The notes under the pieces were generated by a model, which ran no database searches, had not been told where the DNA came from, and was given only the letters and a program-made list of their open reading frames with translations. Made by a program: the position numbers and the translations under genes. DNA of 64,000 nucleotides from Acinetobacter halotolerans (GTDB taxonomy: Bacteria; Pseudomonadota; Gammaproteobacteria; Pseudomonadales; Moraxellaceae): assembly GCF_004208515.1 (NCBI RefSeq), contig NZ_SGIM01000002.1, forward strand, positions 361,435 to 425,434. Direction: 5' to 3'. Below, piece after piece: positions 16,782 through 28,328 of this stretch; the stretch's first letter is position 1, and each line of letters opens with the position of its first letter.

Positions 16782-17579
16782 ATGAGTAGTCTAACATTTA
16801 ACTCAATCGAATTTCATCCAGTACAACAAAACGATGATCAAATATGGCTCACATCTTCCGAATTAGCGAATGCTTTAGGGTATGTAGATATCTGATCCGT
16901 TACCAAAATATATAATCGTTATGCTGATGAATTTAGTGCTGGTATGTGCTTGGTGGTCAATTTAGCCACCAAGGGGTTTGGTAATGGTAATTCTGAAAAA
17001 GAAACACGCATATTTTCATTACGTGGTGCGCATCTTATTGCTATGTTTGCCCGTACACCAGTTGCTAAAGAATTCCGAAAATGGGTTTTAGACATTTTGG
17101 ATAGGGAAGTACAGCCTAAAACCAAGAACCATAAAACTGAACGTGTGGTTTTAAACGATGCTGTGAATATGCTTGTGGCAAAATCAAAACATCTTAACTT
17201 TTCCGATGCCTACAAACTCATACACCAACGCTTTAGTGTGGAAGGCATAGATGAGATCTCACTTGACCAGATCCCTGTAGCGGTTGAATACGTCCATCAT
17301 CTGATTGCACTATTTAGCCATCGAGAACACAGAACGGCAGATATGAATACGATTGCTTTAGCTCACTGCATGATTTGGTGTCGCCAGTGGTGGAAAGAGT
17401 ACGGTGATGCTATTCGTAAAATTAACCCGAATATTGCTTCATCTGTACACGACTATTTCATAGATGGTTCATTCGTCGCTTGGGGTTATGTAGATGAATC
17501 TGAGAAAGCAGCATTACGCAGAAAGTTGGATGCTCATCAATGGAATTTAACCATAAATGAAAGGTTAAGATTACTGTAA
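16782..17579 (+). pseudogene. Phage antirepressor (BRO-N plus P22AR-type), nonsense-broken
   Basis: Reading from ATG 16782 (GGAG upstream), 265 codons: an N-terminal BRO/Ant domain, residues about 8-110 (WLTSSELANALGY, then FSLRGAHLIAMFARTPVAKEFRKW), and a C-terminal domain like that of P22 antirepressor (about 130-230). Codon 38 is TGA (16893-16895) at the place where relatives have Arg before SVTKIYNRY, consistent with CGA to TGA. Downstream translation could begin at ATG 16944 but would lack part of the BRO fold. In intact phages this protein inactivates the main repressor. Confidence 0.82.
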
Positions 17580-17768
17580 TTTTATCCCCGAATTTTATAG
17601 TGAAAACTTTCGTGTTTGATTAAAAAACGCTCAAAAACTTTCGGGGAATGAATTTCTAAATGACTGATTTTATTGAAGTTAGGTAAGCAGTTTTTGACCT
17701 GAATTTTAGGTAAAAAAAGAGCATTATTTTATTAATATTCAATTGATTAGATCGCTTTTGACTCAATC

Positions 17769-17814
17769 TTGACATCGTAGAGGTCTCCAGTTCGAGTCTG
17801 GATATACCTACCAA
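17769..17814. repeat. Right attachment site: partial tRNA-Val 3' copy
   Basis: Matches tRNA-Val positions 8177-8222 over 46 nt with four differences, all in the T-stem: TCCAG...CTGGA here versus AGCAG...CTGCT in the intact tRNA, and both versions pair. The 17-bp core TTGACATCGTAGAGGTC is identical. By the usual model this is the original chromosomal 3' end of the tRNA. Confidence 0.9.
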
Positions 17815-18090
17815 GATTTAAAAAAGACTGATAAGTCAAATCTTATCAATCTTTTTATTGCTTAGCTTTTTAGAATGTTAGTGATATTCCAAATCCCTTG
17901 ACCCGAATAGAAAATGGTGATAATTTAAACAATACGGAAGTCATATACTATTTGGGATTCAAGAGCGATCTTGCCTAAATGAACAAAGATATGACAAACC
18001 CGTATATAACAGCTAACAACGAACGAAACGATTCTGATCGTTTTTAAAAATGTTCAAGGTTGTAGAAAAGCCCGTAAATCGGGCTTTTTT
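17815..18090 (+). terminator. Displaced tRNA terminator, then a second hairpin; no gene
   Basis: The interval has no gene. At 17821-17856 a hairpin with paired TGATAAG / CTTATCA and A-tract/T-tract arms is probably the terminator that originally followed tRNA-Val. At 18066-18088, AAAAGCCCG / CGGGCTTTT with a following T run is a terminator able to act on both strands, next to the end of the pirin gene. Nothing else was recognised between them. Confidence 0.65.
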
Positions 18091-18115
18091 AATGTCTACA
18101 ACTTAGAACAGTAGG

Positions 18116-18799
18116 TTACGGTAAATCAAACCAAATCATTTGGCTGTCTTGCAGTGCGGTAACAGTTGCAGTTTCATCAAACAGCAAAGCATCGCCCGCT
18201 TTAACCAAATGATCAGCAATCATTACTTCACCCGAAATCACATGCACATAATTTACTTTCTTCTGTGCTGCAATCTCTAAATGTTGATCTTTTTCAATCA
18301 CCGCAGTTTTCACTTCAGCATCTTGACGAATCAACATGGGTGCAGATTCATCGCCAGCAATTAAATGCCATTGGTTTGGATGATCTTTAGGATTGAGCAA
18401 AATTTGCTGATAAGTTGGCTCAGCATCTTGCACATTCGGTTGAATCCAAATTTGTAATAAATGCACGGCTTTATCATGCTTATTCATTTCACTATGGGTC
18501 ACACCCGTACCCGCACTCATTAATTGCCATTCACCAGCATTGATTTGTCCTTCATTTCCCATGCTGTCTTTATGTGAAATCGTACCATCGAGTACACAGG
18601 TTAGGATTTCCATATTGTCATGGGGGTGGGTACCAAAACCATTATGTGCGGCAACCGTATCATCATTAATCACACGTAGAGCACTAACACCCATATATTT
18701 AGGGTCATACCAGCTACCAAATGAAAAACTATGATAAGTATCTAACCAGCCTGCTTTGACATGGCCACGGTTTTCACTACGATGTAGATAAGCATTCAT
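18116..18799 (-). CDS. Pirin-family bicupin (YhhW-like)
   Basis: A 227-aa cytosolic pirin. The N-terminal cupin carries the metal-binding pattern GFGTHPHDNMEI (around residues 54-65) and a later GTGVTHSEMN, as in E. coli YhhW, which has quercetin 2,3-dioxygenase activity in vitro. The C-terminal cupin is degenerate, as is usual for the family. The physiological substrate is unknown. It is the first core gene to the right of the prophage and appears monocistronic. Confidence 0.88.
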   Translation of the reverse strand: MNAYLHRSENRGHVKAGWLDTYHSFSFGSWYDPKYMGVSALRVINDDTVAAHNGFGTHPHDNMEILTCVLDGTISHKDSMGNEGQINAGEWQLMSAGTGVTHSEMNKHDKAVHLLQIWIQPNVQDAEPTYQQILLNPKDHPNQWHLIAGDESAPMLIRQDAEVKTAVIEKDQHLEIAAQKKVNYVHVISGEVMIADHLVKAGDALLFDETATVTALQDSQMIWFDLP

Positions 18800-18936
18800 C
18801 TTTCATCTCCAAATTATTATGTTTTGCTTAAACATCATATTATCGATTCATAATGATGCTTAATAGTGTTTTAATGCGACATATTGTTCTATAAATAGAA
18901 TGTTTTTGTTTTATGTATCTTTCTTCTGGTGAATAA

Positions 18937-18965
18937 AAAAGGCTGAATGAATTATTCAGCCTTTT
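18937..18965 (-). terminator. Terminator between pirin and argG
   Basis: AAAAGGCTGAAT / ATTCAGCCTTTT with a GAATT loop. On the minus strand it lies 30 bp after the argG stop. Confidence 0.85.
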
Positions 18966-18994
18966 CAAGTAAGATAAAATTATTTATCAATCAC

Positions 18995-20428
<1,434 letters not shown>

Positions 20429-20590
20429 TCATGGTTTTGTAAAATCGAGTTGATCTTAAGGAAAATTTAAACCTTTTTAGAGGTTACATTGCTTTAATCT
20501 TAATCGCAATTTTCAAGTAACCCACGCCAAGCAAATCAGAACGCTAAAAAATGCGATATCCATTGGATGTGAGGACAGATATTTTCGTTT

Positions 20591-20980
20591 TTATAACTGG
20601 CGTATGTATTTTTTAAAATCGAAAGGATTAATTTGTTCAATCTTCAGTGGTACCACACTTTTTGTCGATAGCCATTGCAGATCATCAATTTTAACAAAGT
20701 GATCAGACGGTAGAGTATAGACATAACCCACACGCTCCCAATTGACAGTACACCGATCTAGTTCCACGAACACTTGATCATTCTCAAGCTTAATCGCGAA
20801 TCTAGCGTCTTTAGCTAGGCTGATATATTGAATTGAGAATAACTGAGCGATCAATTTATTTTCGATTGCATATATACCAAAAGCATTATCTTTTAGTCCA
20901 TCGCCCACTGCTTGAGTGGGTTGCAGTCGTTCAAGATGTTGAGATGAACCGTGGAATAAAAGTTTAGGTTTAATATGCAT
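20591..20980 (-). CDS. Hypothetical protein with an ADP-ribosyltransferase-like N-terminal pattern
   Basis: A 129-aa cytosolic protein. The opening KPKLLFHGSSQHLERLQP, then NAFGIYAIENKLIAQLFS, resembles the H-G-S...Y-A arrangement of small ART-fold proteins, but the match is by eye and the third catalytic residue is not clear. It ends in an amphipathic FDFKKYIRQL segment. The LysR gene's stop lies 28 bp upstream on the same strand, so the two may be co-transcribed. Function unknown. Confidence 0.55.
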   Translation of the reverse strand: MHIKPKLLFHGSSQHLERLQPTQAVGDGLKDNAFGIYAIENKLIAQLFSIQYISLAKDARFAIKLENDQVFVELDRCTVNWERVGYVYTLPSDHFVKIDDLQWLSTKSVVPLKIEQINPFDFKKYIRQL

Positions 20981-21008
20981 ATTGATTTCTCGAAATGATC
21001 AACCTAAC

Positions 21009-21860
21009 TTAAAGTGAATCATTTAAGCCGATCAATTGTTTTTCAATCGGGGTAAATACATGATCATGACGAGCGATCAAATATAAACCAATATTCCGAT
21101 AGGGTTCAGGTGTTTCCATATAATATTGGATATTAAATTTTTTAATTAGAGATTTGGCAATCATCGAGACGCCCATACCCAATTGGCTAAAATGAACTAA
21201 AGCTTCATGGTCATAAATATGAGTTAACTCACCTTTGCTGAGTTGATAGTCTGCATAAATATTATTCAGTGTGGTGGCATAACAACATTCCTCTGAAGCA
21301 AGCAGAATATTCTGATGATTGAGACAATCCTCTAGATTATCGTGATTGATGACATTTTTACCAATGATCACCAGTTGATCATCGGCTTTCTGAATGTATT
21401 GAAGGCTTTTTTGTGTGGGGTGACCGAGTACATAAGCAATATCAAGATTTCCTCGTAAAATTTCATCTTCGATAAAACCCGTTGCACCTGTTTTCATGGT
21501 GATTGAAAGGTCAGGGTAAGCTGAATAGAGCTGACTAAAAGAGGGATAAAAACGCATGCCGCCTAAGCTGGTATTGGTGCCGAAACGTAAGTAGTTTTCT
21601 TGTTGATACAGTTTGTTTTCGGTTTCTTCCCAAGTAAAAATCATTTTTTTATATTGAGCATATAAATTCATTCCAGACTCAGTCAACTCCACACCTTTGG
21701 GCTTACGAATAAACAGCTGCCGTTTATAATGATTTTCAATTTTTTTAATTTTAGCGGTCATATTGGATTGTAAATAATTAAGCTTATTTGCCGCTGCCGT
21801 AATGCTTTTCAGTTCAGCAACGGTGACAAATGATCTGATATCGTTAATGTCAATATTCAC
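21009..21860 (-). CDS. LysR-family regulator
   Basis: A 283-aa LysR regulator: N-terminal winged helix (NIDINDIRSFVTVAELKSITAAANKLN, about residues 1-60) and a periplasmic-binding-protein-like effector domain. It is divergent from the EamA transporter gene across 262 bp, so it probably controls that gene; exporters controlled in this way usually move amino acids or small metabolites. The effector is not predictable from sequence. Confidence 0.88.
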   Translation of the reverse strand: MNIDINDIRSFVTVAELKSITAAANKLNYLQSNMTAKIKKIENHYKRQLFIRKPKGVELTESGMNLYAQYKKMIFTWEETENKLYQQENYLRFGTNTSLGGMRFYPSFSQLYSAYPDLSITMKTGATGFIEDEILRGNLDIAYVLGHPTQKSLQYIQKADDQLVIIGKNVINHDNLEDCLNHQNILLASEECCYATTLNNIYADYQLSKGELTHIYDHEALVHFSQLGMGVSMIAKSLIKKFNIQYYMETPEPYRNIGLYLIARHDHVFTPIEKQLIGLNDSL

Positions 21861-22122
21861 GCTCTATCCTCAATATTACAATTCATTCATTAGAGCGCTT
21901 GCATAAATCCCTTGCGGAACTTCAATCGTTGCTCATTCTCCAGATGGAAGAAATACACAGAAGGGTTGAATGCTTATGAAAGAACTCTATTTCCAAAAAA
22001 TGGACATAATCATTTTTCAAATTGGCATCATAAAAAATGATGAACACATTAAAACATAGCATTATTCGTGATGTCATTTATTATTTAAACTGGTCACACT
22101 TTCTATCTGTTGAGTAGAACTC

Positions 22123-23040
22123 GTGAATATTAGAGTCATCAGTGCAATCGCGTTACTGTGTCTGGTTTGGGGATCGTTGTGGGGACTGGTCAAACATAGC
22201 TTACTGGTTTTTCCACCCTTCTTATTTATTTCTACACGATTGATTTTAGCTGCATTGACGCTGATGGTGCTGCAACTAATTTTGAGGAAATCTATTCTGC
22301 CTCAACATGGTGAATGGAAGCCATTGATCATTTCAAGTTTGCTTATTTGTTTTGGTTTTTACGCGACACAGACTTTTGCGATGCAATTTGTTGATTCAGG
22401 TCTATCCGCCGTTTTGGTGTTTACCATGCCAATTTTCATTGGGGTTTTAGCGCATTATTTTTTAAATGAACGTTTAAATGCCCAGAAAGTATTGGGCTTG
22501 TTTTCTGGCAGTTTAGGGTTGATTGCGATACTTTGGCCACAACTCCATCATCTACACATGAATGTATCCTTGATGGGGCAAGTCGTTTTGGTGTTCTCTG
22601 GCTTTTTTTGGGCCATGGCAACGGTCTATATCAAAAAGAATTTTGCTACTTATGACAAAATAAAACTCACAATTTGGCAATTATTGATGGGGGGGAGTGC
22701 CATTTTAGTGGGGGCTTTAATCTTTGAACCGATTGATTTTAAAGTTTGGTTGAATCCTTTAAATGAGTCGATGCTGTTTTATATCGCTGTGATTGGGACA
22801 GGTATTGCCTTTGTGTTATGGAATTGGATTGTGAGTCAGGTCGATACTTTTATTGCTTCAATTTCAATTATGTGTGTTCCAATCTTAAGTTTGTTATTTG
22901 GCTATTTAGTTTGGCATGAACCATTAACAGTCAATATTTTAATTGGCGCGGCGTTTATTTGCTTAGGAATTTTTATCAGTGCTTTGAGAATGAAAGTACC
23001 TAGAAATCGTGTCATCTATTCAAGCAACCAAAACCGCTAG
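22123..23040 (+). CDS. EamA/DMT-family transporter
   Basis: A 305-aa inner-membrane protein with ten predicted helices in two EamA repeats. GTG at 22123 is the start (MNIRVISAIALLCLVWGSLWG). Motifs such as VWGSLWGLVKHSL at the first helix and WNWIVSQVDTFIASISIM in the second repeat are typical of drug/metabolite exporters. It is divergent from a LysR gene. The substrate is unknown. A hairpin lies about 90 bp downstream. Confidence 0.87.
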   Translation: MNIRVISAIALLCLVWGSLWGLVKHSLLVFPPFLFISTRLILAALTLMVLQLILRKSILPQHGEWKPLIISSLLICFGFYATQTFAMQFVDSGLSAVLVFTMPIFIGVLAHYFLNERLNAQKVLGLFSGSLGLIAILWPQLHHLHMNVSLMGQVVLVFSGFFWAMATVYIKKNFATYDKIKLTIWQLLMGGSAILVGALIFEPIDFKVWLNPLNESMLFYIAVIGTGIAFVLWNWIVSQVDTFIASISIMCVPILSLLFGYLVWHEPLTVNILIGAAFICLGIFISALRMKVPRNRVIYSSNQNR

Positions 23041-23126
23041 CTATTTTCTTTACCAAATCCCTTGTGTCTCTCCTTAGTAGGAGGAGCATAAGGGAGTTAT
23101 AAAAATGATAAAAGAGGTCGAATCGT

Positions 23127-23160
23127 AAATCAGTCATGTGCACATGGCTGATTTTTATTT
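23127..23160 (+). terminator. Hairpin with T-rich tail after the EamA gene
   Basis: AAATCAGTCATGTG / CACATGGCTGATTT nearly perfect inverted repeat followed by TTATTTTTAT. The remaining part of the 325-bp interval to fadH holds no recognised gene and presumably contains the fadH promoter. Confidence 0.7.
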
Positions 23161-23353
23161 TTATCGATGCAATTGATCCGATAAGTACGGCATAAATTGT
23201 AAGTCATTATTATTTTGTGCTATTTAAATGAAAAACTTTGAAATACTAGCCTTTAATTGACACTTTCTACACTGAAAATATGAGAAATAGTCATCCCAAA
23301 GCACCCAAAAAGTATTAAAGTACTATGCAACAAGTTGCAAAGCCAAAAAATAG

Positions 23354-25396
<2,043 letters not shown>

Positions 25397-25482
25397 TAAT
25401 TGATGAAACAATATGCATTTGAATACATTGCAGTTAAATATTCCTTGAATAAACTAAACAAGCTTTGTATTCTTACGCACAT

Positions 25483-25572
25483 GGAAGCGTGGCAGAGCGG
25501 TTTAATGCACCGGTCTTGAAAACCGACGAGGGTGTGAGTCCTCCGTGAGTTCGAATCTCACCGCTTCCGCCA
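25483..25572 (+). tRNA. tRNA-Ser(UGA)
   Basis: A 90-nt class II tRNA. Acceptor GGAAGCG pairs with CGCTTCC, with G discriminator and encoded CCA; anticodon loop CTTGAAA reads TGA; a long variable arm and a T arm with TTCGAAT are present. Its last 13 bases plus the following terminator are duplicated at 46695-46749, marking it as the target of the 21-kb island. Confidence 0.96.
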
Positions 25573-25614
25573 AATATCGAAATAAGCCCTTGTTTTTACA
25601 AGGGCTTATTTTTT
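25560..25614. repeat. Left attachment repeat: tRNA-Ser end plus terminator
   Basis: A 55-bp direct repeat identical to 46695-46749. It contains the tRNA 3' end and its terminator (stem AATAAGCCCTTGT / ACAAGGGCTTATT, loop TTTT, 25581-25610, then Ts), so the tRNA keeps a working terminator after insertion. Confidence 0.93.
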
Positions 25615-25950
25615 ACTTGTGCTTTTACCCCTCAACCTACCCCACATAAAATTCTGGATTGGAACAGTCAAAATAATAATAGTTGAGATGGCTTTAGATA
25701 ATGGATAAATTGCGTTTAAGTTGAACTCTAACTGAGCAAACTGCCATTTAGGTCCTGAGTAGTTGATTCTTGATCCTGTTTTTTTGCTGTTAGTTAATAG
25801 TCATTTTGCTCCTTTTTATTTTGGTCACCCTTGAAAGCAGCAGGGTTGTATCAGGAGGGATTGGATCATGTGTGGGCTATTTTATAAAGGTGATAGCCGT
25901 TGGCTCAGGCTTCGAAATTGAAGTATCAGATGGATATTTGCTAGAAATAC
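25615..25950. other. Gene-free left end of the tRNA-Ser island
   Basis: Only short open frames with no recognisable product. CTACCCCAC-type repeats near 25630-25650 may be integrase arm sites. A short frame near 25887-25962 (IAVGSGFEIEVSDG...) looks like a leftover of a larger gene, but I could not assign it. Confidence 0.4.
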
Positions 25951-26148
25951 TCAAGTCTTGATTGTCATTAAGTTTTTATAATGAAGCCAAAATAGCGCTC
26001 CTATGATTATAATTAACCAAGGAATAAGAGCTATATTCATAGTTTTCCAGCCAATCATAGCCAGTAATGCCCTAGTACTGAATGGACAGATTAATCCCAC
26101 CACAAAAACGGTCATATCACTAATATTTAGTGCCTTAGCACACATCAC
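25951..26148 (-). CDS. Possible 65-aa membrane protein or fragment
   Basis: One reading frame with two hydrophobic stretches (about residues 11-32 and 37-57) and a short polar end. No family was recognised, and the position just downstream of a LysR gene on the same strand may mean it is a gene fragment left by island rearrangement. Confidence 0.3.
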   Translation of the reverse strand: MMCAKALNISDMTVFVVGLICPFSTRALLAMIGWKTMNIALIPWLIIIIGALFWLHYKNLMTIKT

Positions 26149-26174
26149 GTAAGCTTAAGGTGGATTAGGATTAA

Positions 26175-27092
26175 TTAAATATCCTGCATTTCTTTTAATA
26201 GAGGAGGAATTTTTTCTATCAAAAAATCAAGAAAAACCTTTGATGCTGGTAAAGCACCGCTTCGGGATGGAAAGATTAAATGAAAATTTCCAGTAGGAAG
26301 TTCCCATTCCGGTAAAACGACTATAAGTTTCTTTTCTAATATTAGACTTTTACATTTTAACAAAGGCAGTAAAGCAATACCTTTTCCATCCGTAGCTAAA
26401 CAATTAAGCAAGGTTAAACTTGCAGCTTTAACAAATGGTTTAATAGGTAAACTTAAGTTTTCGTTAAGAGTTTGATTGTTGAATAACCATGTCTGATTTT
26501 CGTTTTCTATATTACTTAAAAGCTTGTATTTGGTTAACTCGGTGGGATGAGTAGGTATGCCATGTTGCTTAAGATAGTGGGGACTAGCAACTAACACTGA
26601 CTGTGTATAACCAAGATGTCTCATAACCAAATTCTGATCACTATCTAAATTCTGTCGAATACGTATACCTATATCAACTGACTCTTTAAGTATATCGACT
26701 CTCTTGTTAGTCACAATAAATTTGATTTCTACTTTAGGGTATCTATCCATAAATTCAGGCAGAATGAGAGGCATAATTCTTTCTGCAACATCTATTGGCA
26801 GACTGACAGTAATCGATCCAATGGGCTCGCCACGCAACTGATCAATTAAATCATAGACAGTTTGTGCCTCCAAAAGCATTGATTGCACATATTGATAAAT
26901 CTGTTCTCCGATTGCAGTAAGCTTAATTTGTCTTGAGTCTCGTTGTAATAATTTTACATTTAAATTTTTCTCTAAATTTGAAAGTCTGCGGCTTAATTTG
27001 GATTTAGATATACCTGTTTTTTGTTCTACTTTGCTTAGACCACCATGTTCAACAATCAGGGCAAAAATATATAAGTCATTCAAATCTTTCAT
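26175..27092 (-). CDS. LysR-family regulator of the redox module
   Basis: A 305-aa LysR protein with an N-terminal winged helix (LNDLYIFALIVEHGGLSKVEQKTGISKSKLSRRLSNLEK) and a full effector domain. It is divergent from the azoreductase gene across 161 bp, the usual layout for LysR control of quinone- or electrophile-inducible flavoenzymes. TATA-rich sequence lies in the shared gap; no clear T-N11-A box was identified with confidence. Confidence 0.87.
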   Translation of the reverse strand: MKDLNDLYIFALIVEHGGLSKVEQKTGISKSKLSRRLSNLEKNLNVKLLQRDSRQIKLTAIGEQIYQYVQSMLLEAQTVYDLIDQLRGEPIGSITVSLPIDVAERIMPLILPEFMDRYPKVEIKFIVTNKRVDILKESVDIGIRIRQNLDSDQNLVMRHLGYTQSVLVASPHYLKQHGIPTHPTELTKYKLLSNIENENQTWLFNNQTLNENLSLPIKPFVKAASLTLLNCLATDGKGIALLPLLKCKSLILEKKLIVVLPEWELPTGNFHLIFPSRSGALPASKVFLDFLIEKIPPLLKEMQDI

Positions 27093-27253
27093 AGATGTTT
27101 TTTAATCTTAATGAACTAATAATTTATTTTACTTCGAACTATATTATTTTTGGTTGCATTATTTGCAACATATGTTCCCAATTATAGATCTTAAGTTGCA
27201 AATCTAAAACGAATAAACTCATTTCACGACTTAAAAACCGATATAGGTATGAA

Positions 27254-27826
27254 ATGAAATTATTACATTTAGATTCAAGTGCACTCGGTGAATACTCTGC
27301 CACCAGAGAGATTGGTCATGCAATTGTTCAAGAGTTAAAAAAACATGGTCCTTTAGACGTGACGTATCGAGATTTGCATACAGATCCAATTCCACATTTT
27401 GTCAAACATTTAGATAGCTTGAGTGCTGAAGCTCAGGTTGATGAACGTATTCTTCAACAATTTGAAGAAACAGATGTTTTTGTACTAGGTGCACCGATGT
27501 ATAACTTGAGTATCCCTACCACATTGAAAGCATGGATTGACCGAATTTTAATTGCAGGTCGGACTTTCAGATATACAGAAAATGGACCACAAGGTTTAGT
27601 TTCAGGTAAGAAAGTTATTATTGTAAGTGCTCGCGGTAGTGCTTATGGTGACCAATTCCCAATGGATCATCAAGAATCCTATCTAAAAGATATTTTTAAT
27701 TTCTTAGGTGTCCAAGATGTATTTATAGTCCGTGCAGAAGGAATGGCTTTTCCAACTCGTTCTCAATCAATTAGCCAAACAATTAATAGTATTCCAGAAA
27801 TGTTTGCTATTCCTGCTCAAAACTGA
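27254..27826 (+). CDS. FMN-dependent NADH-azoreductase/quinone reductase
   Basis: A 190-aa flavodoxin-fold enzyme of the AzoR/AcpD family, two-electron reduction of quinones and azo compounds by NADH. Family features visible: phosphate-binding LHLDSSALGEYSATREI at residues 4-20, PMYNLSIPTTLKAWIDR near 81-97 around the flavin ring, and a GxxYG segment (SARGSAYG) near residue 132. First gene of an apparent azoR-doxX pair, with gst following. Substrates are likely quinones or electrophilic aromatics. Confidence 0.88.
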   Translation: MKLLHLDSSALGEYSATREIGHAIVQELKKHGPLDVTYRDLHTDPIPHFVKHLDSLSAEAQVDERILQQFEETDVFVLGAPMYNLSIPTTLKAWIDRILIAGRTFRYTENGPQGLVSGKKVIIVSARGSAYGDQFPMDHQESYLKDIFNFLGVQDVFIVRAEGMAFPTRSQSISQTINSIPEMFAIPAQN

Positions 27827-27832
27827 GGGAGA

Positions 27833-28258
27833 ATGATCATGACTAAAATTAATAATGCAATTGAAAAAGTTATTCAACATCCAAAGATATTTCCATTTGC
27901 ATCACTTCTAATGCGGGTAATGATATCTGTAATTTTTATCTTATCTGGATTAGGAAAGATATTTCAATACTCGAGTAATGCCGGGTATATGGAGTCTATG
28001 GGAGTTTCATCCGCATTATTACCATTAGCTATTATGGTGGAATTTGGAGGAGGCCTCCTTGTATTGATTGGTTTCCAAACCCGACTTGCCGCATTCCTAT
28101 TGTTTGGTTTCTCGTTAGTAGCAGCAGTGTTATTCCACAGTGGTTCTGATATGAATAGCCAAATTATGTTTATGAAAAACATTTCAATGGCGGGAGGTCT
28201 TTTGGCACTTGTTATCTTTGGAGCAGGTAGCTTTAGTGTAGATGAAAAACTTAAATAA
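27833..28258 (+). CDS. DoxX-family membrane protein
   Basis: A 141-aa inner-membrane protein with four helices and the DoxX pattern (LRVMISVIFILSGLGKIF, then GGGLLVLIGFQTRLAAFLL). It starts six bases after the azoreductase stop, with GAGGGAG upstream; ATG 27833 or 27839 may be used. DoxX proteins often sit beside quinone- or thiol-reactive enzymes and are thought to take part in redox homeostasis; no biochemical activity is firmly assigned. Confidence 0.86.
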   Translation: MIMTKINNAIEKVIQHPKIFPFASLLMRVMISVIFILSGLGKIFQYSSNAGYMESMGVSSALLPLAIMVEFGGGLLVLIGFQTRLAAFLLFGFSLVAAVLFHSGSDMNSQIMFMKNISMAGGLLALVIFGAGSFSVDEKLK

Positions 28259-28328
28259 TTTCAAAAGGTAGAAATGCAGTTTTGTATTTTTACCTTTATT
28301 TTTTCTATTTAAATTTTGGTAACCATTT

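Larger units (their letters stand above)
8177..17814. mobile_element. Decayed prophage in tRNA-Val, about 9.6 kb
   Basis: Bounded on the left by the tRNA-Val gene and on the right by a 46-nt copy of its 3' part; the shared core is TTGACATCGTAGAGGTC (8177-8193 and 17769-17785). An integrase 3' fragment lies next to the left end. Contents are typical prophage leftovers: holin-like genes, endolysin and antirepressor each with a nonsense codon, and Arc-type repressors, together with cargo genes. Head, tail, replication and terminase genes are absent, so it cannot form particles. Copies of TTTCGGGGAA near both ends (8288-8297 and 17639-17648) look like integrase arm sites. Confidence 0.85.

Noticed and set aside
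8177..17814. TGA recoding in the prophage
   Set aside because: Only two genes carry in-frame TGA, both at an expected Arg position; other prophage genes use TGA as a normal stop, e.g. at 8844. Nonsense mutation is simpler.
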